The notes under the pieces are model-generated. The model was not told the DNA's origin. It saw nothing but the letters and a program-made list of their open reading frames with translations, and did no database searches. The translations under genes and the position numbers were made by a program. Positions 25,756-33,943 of a DNA stretch of 47,423 bases are shown here, piece by piece. This DNA is from GCA-2862585 sp049890295 (GTDB lineage: Bacteria > Bacteroidota > Bacteroidia > Flavobacteriales > UBA7312). Position 1 is the stretch's first letter, and the number at the start of each line of letters is the position of its first letter. Where the stretch lies: the NCBI GenBank assembly GCA_049890295.1, contig JBMHBP010000001.1, positions 1 through 47,423 of the forward strand, given 5' to 3'.

Positions 25756-27546
25756 TTAGTCGTCTAATTTTAAAACGGCTAAAAAGGCTGACTGTGGCAC
25801 CTCAACACTTCCGATTTGCCTCATTTTCTTCTTTCCTTTTTTCTGCTTTTCTAATAATTTTCGCTTTCTGGTAATATCACCACCATAGCAACGAGCTGTT
25901 ACATCTTTTCTAACTGCTTTTACGGTTTCTCTAGAGATAATTTTAGACCCAATAGCCGATTGTATGGCTATGTCAAATTGCTGTCGTGGAATAAGTTCTC
26001 TCAATTTTTGACATATTTTCTTTCCTAAGGTATAGGCGTTATCTCGGTGAATGAGTGCTGATAAAGCATCAACTTGATCTCCATTCAAAAGTATATCTAA
26101 CTTAGCTAATTTTGATGCTCGGTATTCCAGTGGGAAATAATCAAATGAAGCATAGCCACGAGATATACTTTTCAGTTTATCGTAAAAATCAAATACGATT
26201 TCACCCAAAGGCATTTCAAAAGTTAATTCTACCCTATCGGTTGTCAAATAGACTTGATTGGTTAGGATGCCTCTTTTTTCAATACATAAGGACATTACTG
26301 CACCAACATAATCGGATTTTGTAATGATTTGTGCTCTAATAAAAGGCTCTTCTACACGGTCCATGGTAGAGGGGTCGGGTAAATCGGACGGATTATGAAT
26401 AGATAGCTGCTCTCCTTTGGATGTATAGGCATAATAAGATACGTTTGGTACGGTGGTAATGACTGTCATATCAAACTCTCTTTCCAAACGTTCTTGGATA
26501 ATCTCCATGTGAAGCATACCCAAAAATCCACATCTAAAACCAAAGCCTAGAGCGGCCGATGATTCAGGCTCAAATGTTAGTGAAGCATCGTTGAGTTGTA
26601 GCTTTTCCATAGAGTTTCTAAGCTCTTCATAGTCTTCAGTATCTACGGGATAAATACCTGCAAATACCATTGGTTTTACATCTTCAAAACCCTTAATCGG
26701 CTCTTGTGAGGGCGACGTCTTTAGGGTTATAGTATCTCCTACTTTTACTTCTCTGGCATCCTTAATTCCAGAAATAAGGTAGCCTACTTCACCTGCAGAA
26801 AGTGATTTCATAGGCTTTTGCTTTAGTTTTAGTGCTCCTATTTCATCGGCAAAATAATTCTTGCCAGTGGCCATAAATTGAACCTCATCGCCTTTGTTTA
26901 TACTTCCATTGATGATTTTGAAGTAAGCTTCTATACCTCTAAAAGAATTATATACTGAATCGAAAATCATAGCTTGTAAAGGGGCATTTATGTCGCCTGT
27001 TGGGGCAGGCACCCTATCTATAATGGCTCGAAGTATATCTTCTATACCAATTCCAGTTTTGGCTGATGCTGGAATAATATCTTGGTCTTTACAACCCAAT
27101 AAATCAATGATTTGATCTTTGACCACTTCTGGATCGGCTGAGGGTAAATCTATTTTATTGAGTACTGGTATAATTTCTAAGTCATTTTCTAATGCTAAAT
27201 AAAGATTAGAAATGGTTTGGGCTTGTATGCCTTGGGCGGCATCTACTATGAGTAAAGCCCCTTCACATGCGGCAATAGAGCGTGATACTTCATAAGAAAA
27301 ATCAACATGACCAGGGGTGTCAATTAGGTTTAGTATGTAGCCCTTACCGTCCAAATTATACTCCATTTGAATGGCGTGACTTTTTATGGTTATCCCTCGC
27401 TCTCTTTCCAAGTCCATATTATCTAATAGTTGATCTTGTGCTTCTCTCTCCGTTACTGTTCCAGTAACGCCTAACAGCCTGTCCGCTAAGGTACTTTTAC
27501 CGTGATCGATGTGAGCGATAATACAGAAATTCCGAATGTGTTCCAT
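25756..27546 (-). CDS. lepA: Elongation factor 4
   Basis: Ribosome-bound GTPase that helps back-translocation or initiation under stress. The 596 residues match the family and show G1 A-H-I-D-H-G-K-S-T, G3 D-T-P-G-H-V-D-F and G4 N-K-I-D, followed by the EF-G-like domains and the LepA-specific C-terminal domain (G-G-D-I-T-R-K-R-K-L-L-E-K-Q-K-K-G-K-K). The start M-E-H-I-R-N-F-C is standard. A near-consensus -7 box lies 5 nt before the ATG, implying a very short leader. Confidence 0.97.
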   Translation of the reverse strand: MEHIRNFCIIAHIDHGKSTLADRLLGVTGTVTEREAQDQLLDNMDLERERGITIKSHAIQMEYNLDGKGYILNLIDTPGHVDFSYEVSRSIAACEGALLIVDAAQGIQAQTISNLYLALENDLEIIPVLNKIDLPSADPEVVKDQIIDLLGCKDQDIIPASAKTGIGIEDILRAIIDRVPAPTGDINAPLQAMIFDSVYNSFRGIEAYFKIINGSINKGDEVQFMATGKNYFADEIGALKLKQKPMKSLSAGEVGYLISGIKDAREVKVGDTITLKTSPSQEPIKGFEDVKPMVFAGIYPVDTEDYEELRNSMEKLQLNDASLTFEPESSAALGFGFRCGFLGMLHMEIIQERLEREFDMTVITTVPNVSYYAYTSKGEQLSIHNPSDLPDPSTMDRVEEPFIRAQIITKSDYVGAVMSLCIEKRGILTNQVYLTTDRVELTFEMPLGEIVFDFYDKLKSISRGYASFDYFPLEYRASKLAKLDILLNGDQVDALSALIHRDNAYTLGKKICQKLRELIPRQQFDIAIQSAIGSKIISRETVKAVRKDVTARCYGGDITRKRKLLEKQKKGKKKMRQIGSVEVPQSAFLAVLKLDD

Positions 27547-27551
27547 AAAGG

Positions 27552-27559
27552 CGAAATTA
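27552..27559 (-). promoter_or_regulatory. Possible lepA -7 promoter box
   Basis: Minus-strand TAATTTCG differs from TAnnTTTG at one base and is separated from the lepA ATG by only 5 nt. A nearly leaderless transcript would follow. Confidence 0.35.
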
Positions 27560-27593
27560 CGGATTTAAAAATTATTTTTTGACTGCTTTTGCT

Positions 27594-27671
27594 CTAAAAA
27601 AATAAGACCTGTGAACTGAACGCTATAAAAGCTAATGTTTCTCCCAAAACTTTCGAGAGACTCTTACAGGT
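27594..27671 (-). terminator. Structured element ending in a T-run, after the mqnC-ribE-DUF3817 operon
   Basis: On the minus strand ACCTGT (27671-27666) can pair with ACAGGT (27612-27607), enclosing a 6-bp hairpin UCUCUC/GGGAGA with a 9-nt loop; the outer stem is followed by CTTA and seven T. This is the likely 3' end of the operon, but the outer stem is far apart for a plain intrinsic terminator, so a small structured RNA is a second possibility. Confidence 0.4.
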
Positions 27672-27686
27672 TGATGATGAAAAAGG

Positions 27687-27959
27687 CTACCTCAAGTATT
27701 TTCTATCTACGTAAAAAGTAGCAAAAGGAATAATAGATGAGGCAAAGACTAATGCCAATTGCCAAATATTCCACTGATAACGTTCTCTTAAAAAGTAAGC
27801 CATAGCAATGTAAAGAACAAATAACAAGCCATGTGGCATGCCTAATATTTTTACTAAAAAATCTTCTCCTGCCCAATACTTCAAAGGGACGGCAACAAAC
27901 AAGAGTAACACATAAGAAAGGCCTTCTAAAAGTGCTACAATACGGAATATAGCTTTCAT
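27687..27959 (-). CDS. DUF3817-domain membrane protein
   Basis: 90 residues with three hydrophobic helices. The pattern F-R-I-V-A-L-L-E-G-L-S-Y near the start, G-M-P-H-G-L-L-F-V-L-Y in the middle, and F-Y-V-D-R-K at the end is that of the DUF3817 family, small inner-membrane proteins of unknown role. Its ATG overlaps the ribE stop by 4 nt. In other genomes DUF3817 genes often sit beside unrelated transporters or metabolic genes, so the neighbourhood does not fix a function. Confidence 0.88.
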   Translation of the reverse strand: MKAIFRIVALLEGLSYVLLLFVAVPLKYWAGEDFLVKILGMPHGLLFVLYIAMAYFLRERYQWNIWQLALVFASSIIPFATFYVDRKYLR

Positions 27960-28534
27960 GAGTTTAATTTTGTAATGTACTTTCCTATAATATCGAATTC
28001 TAAGTTGACCATACTCCCAATGGCTAAATCCTTAAAATTAGTATGCTCAAAGGTGTACGGGATAATAGCCACAGAAAAACTATTATCCTTTGAGTTAACC
28101 ACAGTCAAACTCACTCCATTGACACAAATTGACCCTTTTTCTACCGTTATGTGCTGACTAGACTCATACTGAAATGTATAAGTATGCCATCCATTTTCAA
28201 TGCCAATGTGAGTACAAGTAGCAGTCTGATCTACATGGCCTTGGACAATATGCCCATCCAATCTATCGCCCAGTTTCATACATCGTTCAATGTTGACTTT
28301 ATGACCTAGCTCCAAATGTCCTAAATTGCTTTTATCTAAGGTCTCTTTTATAGCTGTAACGGTGTAAACCTCACCCTGAATATCAACAACAGTAAGACAT
28401 ACGCCATTATGTGCTACACTTTGATCTATTTTTAAATCAGATGTAATTGCCGTACGCATGGAAATATGTAAGTTATCTTGTTCTTTTTCCAGACCTACTA
28501 CTTCGCCAAGCTGTTCAATAATTCCTGTAAACAT
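27956..28534 (-). CDS. ribE: Riboflavin synthase, alpha subunit
   Basis: Converts two 6,7-dimethyl-8-ribityllumazine molecules into riboflavin plus a pyrimidine. The 192 residues contain the two lumazine-binding repeats: M-F-T-G-I-I-E-Q-L-G-E-V with N-G-V-C-L-T-V in the first, and G-H-I-V-Q-G-H-V-D with V-N-G-V-S-L-T-V in the second. The ATG shares one base with the mqnC stop and the TGA overlaps the DUF3817 start, so it is translationally coupled on both sides. No other rib gene or FMN riboswitch is visible here. Confidence 0.95.
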   Translation of the reverse strand: MFTGIIEQLGEVVGLEKEQDNLHISMRTAITSDLKIDQSVAHNGVCLTVVDIQGEVYTVTAIKETLDKSNLGHLELGHKVNIERCMKLGDRLDGHIVQGHVDQTATCTHIGIENGWHTYTFQYESSQHITVEKGSICVNGVSLTVVNSKDNSFSVAIIPYTFEHTNFKDLAIGSMVNLEFDIIGKYITKLNS

Positions 28535-29658
28535 TAGTAGTTGATTATTTGTTCTTCTATACCCTCAGGGATGTCTCTAAAGGTGTAATCTTGTCGTCTT
28601 AACTGAGGCTCAAATCCAGCTTCCTTTATCGCTTCTTGAATACTTTTATAAGTAAATCGGTGAGGAGCACCGGCCGCCGATACTACATTTTCTTCGATCA
28701 TTATTGATCCAAAGTCGTTGGCTCCGCCATGAAGACACAATTGTGCCGTTTCCTTTCCGACTGTTAGCCAGGAAGCCTGTATGTTTTTGATGTTTGGTAA
28801 CATAATTCTTGAAATAGCAATCATTCTTAAATATTCGTCAGCCGTCAGGGTGTTTTTAATTCCTCTTATACGTTTAAGTAATGTGCCATCATCCATGAAA
28901 GGCCAAGGTATAAAGGCTAAGAAACCATTTGTACCTTCTGGTTTTTCAGCCTGAACTTCTCTGATCCATACCAAATGTTCAAAACGTTCCTCTATGGTCT
29001 CAACATGACCAAACATCATAGTGGCCGAAGTGGTAATATCTAGTTGATGACAAGCACGCATAACATCTAGCCATTCTTTGCCTGTACATTTTCCTCTGGA
29101 AATTAAGCGTCGAACTCTATCATTTAAAATTTCAGCTCCTGCCCCAGGCAGACTATCCATTCCAGCCGCTTTCAGCACTTTCAACGCTTCTATGTGAGGT
29201 ATTCCTTCTAATTTGCAAATGTGGGCAACTTCAGGAGGTCCGAGTGCATGCAATCGAATATTTGGAAAACGTACTTTAAGTTCTTTGAACAAATTTTCGT
29301 AAAAGTCTAAGCCTAAATCTGGGTGATGACCACCTTGTAATAGCAATTGGTCGCCACCATAGCGAATGGTTTCTTCTATCTTAGGGATATATTCTTCAAT
29401 CGATGTGACATATACTTCCTCATGGCCTGGAGGTCTGAAAAAGTTACAAAACTTACAATTGGCAATACAGGCGTTGGTGGTATTGACATTTCTATCAATC
29501 TGCCAAGTCACTAATCCGTCTGGTTTTTGAATTTTTCTTAACTCATTAGCTACCCACATTAATTCCGTTGTTGGAACATTTTGGAATAGAAATTGCCCTT
29601 GCTCGGCTGTCAAAAACTCGAAAGCTAGTGCACGTTTTAATAATTGGTCAGAATTCAT
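28534..29658 (-). CDS. mqnC: Cyclic dehypoxanthinyl futalosine synthase
   Basis: Radical SAM enzyme of the futalosine route to menaquinone that cyclises dehypoxanthinyl futalosine. The 374-residue protein has the [4Fe-4S] motif C-I-A-N-C-K-F-C and the MqnC block G-A-N-D-F-G-S-I-M-I-E-E-N-V, which favours MqnC over the paralogous aminofutalosine synthase MqnE. N-terminal R-N-V-N-T-T-N-A-C and Q-L-L-L-Q-G-G-H-H-P also fit. It heads a coupled operon with ribE and DUF3817. Presence implies the futalosine rather than the MenFDHCEB pathway; other mqn genes are outside the window. Confidence 0.93.
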   Translation of the reverse strand: MNSDQLLKRALAFEFLTAEQGQFLFQNVPTTELMWVANELRKIQKPDGLVTWQIDRNVNTTNACIANCKFCNFFRPPGHEEVYVTSIEEYIPKIEETIRYGGDQLLLQGGHHPDLGLDFYENLFKELKVRFPNIRLHALGPPEVAHICKLEGIPHIEALKVLKAAGMDSLPGAGAEILNDRVRRLISRGKCTGKEWLDVMRACHQLDITTSATMMFGHVETIEERFEHLVWIREVQAEKPEGTNGFLAFIPWPFMDDGTLLKRIRGIKNTLTADEYLRMIAISRIMLPNIKNIQASWLTVGKETAQLCLHGGANDFGSIMIEENVVSAAGAPHRFTYKSIQEAIKEAGFEPQLRRQDYTFRDIPEGIEEQIINY

Positions 29659-29668
29659 CTAATTTACC

Positions 29669-29676
29669 TAATTTTG
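29669..29676 (+). promoter_or_regulatory. -7 promoter box of the leucyl aminopeptidase gene
   Basis: TAATTTTG matches TAnnTTTG exactly. The predicted start of transcription, near 29682, falls before the ATG at 29701 and excludes the longer reading-frame start at 29644. Confidence 0.55.
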
Positions 29677-29681
29677 AGGTA

Positions 29682-29689
29682 CAAAAATA
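29682..29689 (-). promoter_or_regulatory. mqnC -7 promoter box
   Basis: Minus-strand TATTTTTG matches TAnnTTTG exactly, 23 nt before the mqnC ATG. It lies only 5 bp from the plus-strand box of the divergent aminopeptidase gene. Confidence 0.55.
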
Positions 29690-29700
29690 CGACAATAAAA

Positions 29701-31110
29701 ATGGACTTACTTATCTCTAATACTAAACATATTCCCAACGATCAATCGCTAGTGCTTTTATGTCAGTCGATGAATGATTTATCGTCATTTTCATTTACTA
29801 AAGATGAAAATAATTACCTCAAAGCTCAATTAGAAAACGATAAAAAAGATGTATTTATTAATCGCTACGGCTACATTATTTATATTCAGGTCGTTTCGGA
29901 TGATTTAGAATCGTGCCGCCTTGCTGGTAAAGCAATTCAAACCTTAATAAGTAAGGAAAATATTGAAGAAATTACTGTGGTGGATTTATGTCAAATGCCT
30001 GAGGCTAGTTTAGCTCTTGTTGAAGGCTTAGCATTGAGCAACTACCAGTTTGTAAAGTATTTTAGCAAACAAGAAAAAAATAGCTTAAAAAAAATCGGTG
30101 TTATTTCAAAAAATAGCGAAAATGAGGTGGCCATGCTACAAGCTGTTGTTGAGGGGAATTATGTAGCAAAAGACTTAGTTAACGAGCCTTTTTCTTATTT
30201 AACAGCCGTCCAGTACAGTAAAGATATTGAGGTGCTCGGAAAAGCGGCTGGTTTTAGGGTAGAAGTATTAAAAAAGAAAAAAATAGAATCGCTCAAAATG
30301 GGAGGGTTATTAGCTGTTAATAAAGGAAGTTTAGATCCTCCAACCTTTAATATTATGGAGTGGAAGGGTGAACAAGCCGTCAATAGTCAGCCTATTGTAT
30401 TGGTAGGAAAAGGTATTGTGTATGACACAGGAGGGTTATCCTTAAAGCCTACACCTAACGCTATGGATATGATGAAATGTGATATGGGTGGTTCAGCGGC
30501 AGTAGTCGGCACAATGTATGCCATCGCAAAAGCAAAACTTAATATACACGTTATTGGTCTAGTACCCGCAACAGATAATCGTCCATCAGGTAACGCCTAC
30601 GCTCCTGGCGACGTGATATGGATGCACGATGGTACTAGCGTAGAGGTGCTTAATACCGATGCTGAGGGTCGATTAATAATGGCCGATGCGCTAAGTTATG
30701 CCAAGAATTTTAAGCCAGAATTTGTGATTGATATTGCCACCCTAACTGGTGCGGCTGCACGTGCTATAGGCAAACGTGGGGTAGTGGCAATGGGAAATGA
30801 TTGTACTACTATGGCTAGTCTAAAGACAAGTGGAGACTATGTACATGAACGAATTGCTGAATTCCCGTTTTGGGATGACTACAAAGAAGATTTAAAGTCG
30901 TCAATAGCGGATTTAAAAAATCTAGGCGGGCCGGAAGCTGGGGCTATTACTGCAGGTAAATTTTTAGAACATTTCACGGACTATCCTTATACCCACCTTG
31001 ATATTGCTGGTCCAGCATTTATGACTGCTCCATACAGCTATCATGCTAAAGGAGGTACTGGAGTTGGAGTGCGGTTGTTATTTGACTTTTTAAAGCAAAA
31101 ATGCAAATGA
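29701..31110 (+). CDS. Leucyl aminopeptidase (M17 family)
   Basis: Cytosolic di-zinc/manganese aminopeptidase removing N-terminal residues from peptides. The 469 residues have the M17 catalytic segments: V-G-K-G-I-V-Y-D-T-G-G-L-S-L-K, D-M-M-K-C-D-M-G-G-S, and N-T-D-A-E-G-R-L, the family signature carrying metal ligands. The N-terminal domain (1-150) is divergent, as usual for the family. ATG 29701 follows an exact -7 box. The TGA overlaps the pdxA start. Whether the enzyme also binds DNA like E. coli PepA is unknown, so I give no symbol. Confidence 0.92.
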   Translation: MDLLISNTKHIPNDQSLVLLCQSMNDLSSFSFTKDENNYLKAQLENDKKDVFINRYGYIIYIQVVSDDLESCRLAGKAIQTLISKENIEEITVVDLCQMPEASLALVEGLALSNYQFVKYFSKQEKNSLKKIGVISKNSENEVAMLQAVVEGNYVAKDLVNEPFSYLTAVQYSKDIEVLGKAAGFRVEVLKKKKIESLKMGGLLAVNKGSLDPPTFNIMEWKGEQAVNSQPIVLVGKGIVYDTGGLSLKPTPNAMDMMKCDMGGSAAVVGTMYAIAKAKLNIHVIGLVPATDNRPSGNAYAPGDVIWMHDGTSVEVLNTDAEGRLIMADALSYAKNFKPEFVIDIATLTGAAARAIGKRGVVAMGNDCTTMASLKTSGDYVHERIAEFPFWDDYKEDLKSSIADLKNLGGPEAGAITAGKFLEHFTDYPYTHLDIAGPAFMTAPYSYHAKGGTGVGVRLLFDFLKQKCK

Positions 31111-32168
31111 GTAAAAAAATAATAAAGATTGGTATATCAATTGGTGATATAAACGGCGTTGGCATTGAAGTGGCATTGAAAGCATTTCAAGATAAACGTA
31201 TGTTGGATTTTTGCACACCTATTTTCTTTGCTAATCACCAACTTATCGATTACGTTAAAAAAACTATTGGGCTTAATGATATACCCACTTATAAAAGCAA
31301 AAATTTGGACGACATCAAATCCAAAAAAATAAATATCATCAATAGCTGGTCTAATTTAGCAAAAGTAAATTTTGGCAAGGCGTCTGCAGAAAGTGGAAAG
31401 TTCGCTTTTCAGTCTTTGAAAGCCGCTAATCAATCCTTAAAACAATCGCAAATTGACGCTTTGGTAACCGCCCCAATAAATAAAAATACCATTCAGTCAC
31501 AAGCGTTTTTCTTTCCTGGTCATACCGAATATTTAGAACACGAACATGAGGGTAAATCACTGATGCTTATGTTGTCAGATACCTTTCGATTAGCCGTTGT
31601 GACCGGTCATATTCCTCTTGAAAAAGTCCCACAACACCTCAGTAAAGAACTTATACTAGAAAAACTGAATATTTTTTCTCAAAGTCTAAGACAAGATTTT
31701 GGAATAAGGCGTCCTAAAATTGCTATTTTAGGCCTAAACCCCCACGCTGGAGACAATGGCTTAATTGGCAAAGAAGAACAAACGCTAATTATCCCTGCTA
31801 TACAAATGGCCGAAGAAAAAAATATTCTGGCATTTGGGCCCTACTCGGCCGATAGCTTTTTCAACTCACATCAGCTCAATGCCTTTGACGGTATTCTAGC
31901 TATGTATCACGATCAAGGACTTATCCCATTCAAAACCATATCATTTGGTAATGGGGTTAATTTTACAGCAGGTCTTGATATTGTTCGGACTTCGCCAGAC
32001 CATGGAACTGCATTTGACATAGCTGGAAAAAATACCGCAAACGAAAGTTCATTTAGACACGCTTTATTTGCGGCCTGTGATATTGTCAAAAAACGTCAAG
32101 AGTGGCAAAAAATCAATAGTAATTCACTCCCTGTTTCTAAAAGTAAAAACGAAAAACGCCTTACATAG
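31107..32168 (+). CDS. pdxA: 4-hydroxythreonine-4-phosphate dehydrogenase
   Basis: NAD-dependent oxidative decarboxylase in the DXP-dependent route to pyridoxal phosphate. The 353-residue protein shows the family start I-G-I-S-I-G-D-I-N-G-V-G, the metal/substrate region F-P-G-H-T-E-Y-L, the G-L-N-P-H-A-G-D-N-G segment and the C-terminal Y-H-D-Q-G-L-I-P-F-K and R-T-S-P-D-H-G-T-A. The ATG at 31107 forms an ATGA overlap with the aminopeptidase stop; an ATG two codons earlier is also possible. dxs, which makes its pathway precursor, is elsewhere in the window. Confidence 0.95.
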   Translation: MSKKIIKIGISIGDINGVGIEVALKAFQDKRMLDFCTPIFFANHQLIDYVKKTIGLNDIPTYKSKNLDDIKSKKINIINSWSNLAKVNFGKASAESGKFAFQSLKAANQSLKQSQIDALVTAPINKNTIQSQAFFFPGHTEYLEHEHEGKSLMLMLSDTFRLAVVTGHIPLEKVPQHLSKELILEKLNIFSQSLRQDFGIRRPKIAILGLNPHAGDNGLIGKEEQTLIIPAIQMAEEKNILAFGPYSADSFFNSHQLNAFDGILAMYHDQGLIPFKTISFGNGVNFTAGLDIVRTSPDHGTAFDIAGKNTANESSFRHALFAACDIVKKRQEWQKINSNSLPVSKSKNEKRLT

Positions 32169-32176
32169 ACTAAGTC

Positions 32177-32207
32177 GTTGAGTATTAATGAAATATTGTT
32201 ACATTTG
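32177..32207 (+). promoter_or_regulatory. Promoter of DUF177-rpmF-plsX-fabH (-33 and -7 boxes)
   Basis: GTTG at 32177-32180 is followed after 19 nt by TACATTTG (32200-32207), an exact -7 box at canonical spacing. It is the best complete Bacteroidota sigma factor promoter in the window. Confidence 0.65.
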
Positions 32208-32233
32208 CAGACTGATTTGTTAAAGTTGAATTG

Positions 32234-32758
32234 ATGATAAGCGAAAAAGATTTTAGTATCCCTTTTTCAGGCCTCAAATTAGGAACGCATTCATTCAATT
32301 TTAATATTTCCGATTCGTTCTTTACACTTTTCGATTATTCTGATTTATATTCGGCTAAAATTAAGGTAGATATTTTGCTCAATAAAAAAGCAAATTTATT
32401 AAGCTTAGACATTCAATTAAATGGAAATATAAAACTCAATTGCGACCGATGTACAGAGGATTACTGGCAGGCTATCGATCAACGTTTTGATTTATTAGTT
32501 AAATTTTCCGATTGGCAGGAAGAATCTACTGATGATGATATTATAGTACTTTCTAGTAATGAACATACTTTATCATTGACTCACAGTATTTACGAGTTTA
32601 TTAACTTGTCTTTGCCTTCCAAACGAGAACACTCATCGGTTGATGAATGTAATCCTGAAATGATCGAAACCATTAGTCAATATATTGGTATTGAGAACGA
32701 TAATGAAATTGAAGAAATTGACCCTAGATGGGCAGCATTGAAAAATATAAAGAATTAA
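32234..32758 (+). CDS. DUF177 (YceD-family) protein
   Basis: 174 residues. The C-D-R-C motif in the middle and a further Cys (D-E-C-N-P-E-M) fit the DUF177 family, whose genes very often lie directly before rpmF. Members have been tied to rRNA maturation (YceD in E. coli, chloroplast homologues in 23S rRNA assembly). The frame opens with TTG at 32231, but ATG at 32234 is the natural start. The C-terminal tail ends D-P-R-W-A-A-L-K, a conserved feature of the family. It is the first gene of the fatty-acid initiation cluster. Confidence 0.88.
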   Translation: MISEKDFSIPFSGLKLGTHSFNFNISDSFFTLFDYSDLYSAKIKVDILLNKKANLLSLDIQLNGNIKLNCDRCTEDYWQAIDQRFDLLVKFSDWQEESTDDDIIVLSSNEHTLSLTHSIYEFINLSLPSKREHSSVDECNPEMIETISQYIGIENDNEIEEIDPRWAALKNIKN

Positions 32759-32770
32759 CAACGTACTATT

Positions 32771-32950
32771 ATGGCACATCCTAAACGAAAAATCTCGAAA
32801 ACAAGGAGAGACAAACGAAGAACTCACGACAAAGCTACAACGCCACAGCTAAGCGTTTGCCCTTCTACAGGTGAACCGCATTTAAGACATAGAGCTCACA
32901 TGGTAGATGGTGTTCTATACTACAAAGGAAAAGTAGTTAAGGAATCGTAA
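32771..32950 (+). CDS. rpmF: 50S ribosomal protein L32
   Basis: 59 residues starting M-A-H-P-K-R-K-I-S-K-T-R-R-D-K-R-R, the standard N-terminus of L32. The zinc-ribbon cysteines of some orthologues are reduced to a single Cys (L-S-V-C-P), so this looks like the form without bound zinc. Positioned 12 bp after DUF177 and before plsX, the usual DUF177-rpmF-plsX-fabH order. Too short for many gene callers but clearly real. Confidence 0.96.
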   Translation: MAHPKRKISKTRRDKRRTHDKATTPQLSVCPSTGEPHLRHRAHMVDGVLYYKGKVVKES

Positions 32951-32977
32951 TTTAAAAAACGAATCCCGTTTTTTAAA
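32951..32977 (+). promoter_or_regulatory. Perfect 11-bp inverted repeat between rpmF and plsX
   Basis: TTTAAAAAACG and CGTTTTTTAAA flank a 5-nt loop (AATCC), starting directly after the rpmF TAA and ending 12 nt before the plsX ATG. As RNA it is a hairpin whose 3' arm contains six U; it may attenuate or process the transcript between the ribosomal gene and the lipid genes. No long U-run follows the stem, so full termination is doubtful. Confidence 0.6.
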
Positions 32978-32989
32978 TCTACATTCTCT

Positions 32990-33943
32990 ATGAAAAAGAT
33001 TCGTATTGGTATTGATATTATGGGTGGAGATTATGCTCCGTCAGCTACTATTGGTGGTAGCGTATTAGCCTTATCCTCATTATCCGAAAATCACGAATTG
33101 GTTCTCATAGGAGATCAAAAACTAATCCATGAAGAATTAGATAAACACGAACTTTTAGCCGACACTTTTGACATTGTTCATGCACCCGACACCATTGAAA
33201 TGGGTGACCACCCAACCAAAGCATTAATTAAAAAGCCCAATTCCAGTATTGCCGTTGGATTTCATCTTCTTAAAAAAGGTAAGATTGATGGTTTTGCCAG
33301 TGCCGGTAATACTGGTGCAATGTTTGTAGGCGGCTACATGTCTGTCAAGCCAATACCTGGTATATTAAGGCCGTGTATATCTTCTGTTTTACCAAAAATC
33401 GATGGTGGCGTAAACGTCGTATTAGATGTTGGAGCCAATGCCGATTGTAAAGCCGATGTATTGTATCAGTTTGGAATTTTAGGTTCATTATTTGCACAAC
33501 ATGTTTGTGGAGTCAAAAACCCACGAGTAGGCTTGTTAAATATTGGAGAAGAAGAAACCAAAGGTAATATGCTCACAATAGCGGCACATGAAATGATGAA
33601 AGGAACTACCGACTTTAATTTTTATGGAAATATAGAAAGTCGCCACTTATTCAACGACGGGTGTGATGTTATTGTATGTGACGGATTTAGTGGAAATGTT
33701 ATTCTCAAACAAGCTGAATCTATTTATAATTTGATTCAACAACGAAATATAAAAGACGACTATTTTGACCGATTCAATTATGAAAATTATGGAGGTACCC
33801 CCATATTAGGTCTTAATAAAACCGTTGTGATTGGCCACGGTATTTCAAATAAAATTGCCATTAAAAATATGATTGTGTTGACTGCTGATGTAGTTGATGC
33901 TGATCTTACATCAAAAATCTTAACTCACTTCAACGATGACTAA
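32990..33943 (+). CDS. plsX: Phosphate acyltransferase PlsX
   Basis: Makes acyl-phosphate from acyl-ACP for the first acylation of glycerol-3-phosphate. The 317-residue protein has the family start R-I-G-I-D-I-M-G-G-D-Y-A-P, the S-A-G-N-T-G-A-M block and G-F-S-G-N-V-I-L-K. It is a peripheral membrane enzyme. It starts 39 bp after rpmF beyond a hairpin, and its end overlaps fabH by 8 nt, so the two are coupled. Confidence 0.96.
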   Translation: MKKIRIGIDIMGGDYAPSATIGGSVLALSSLSENHELVLIGDQKLIHEELDKHELLADTFDIVHAPDTIEMGDHPTKALIKKPNSSIAVGFHLLKKGKIDGFASAGNTGAMFVGGYMSVKPIPGILRPCISSVLPKIDGGVNVVLDVGANADCKADVLYQFGILGSLFAQHVCGVKNPRVGLLNIGEEETKGNMLTIAAHEMMKGTTDFNFYGNIESRHLFNDGCDVIVCDGFSGNVILKQAESIYNLIQQRNIKDDYFDRFNYENYGGTPILGLNKTVVIGHGISNKIAIKNMIVLTADVVDADLTSKILTHFNDD

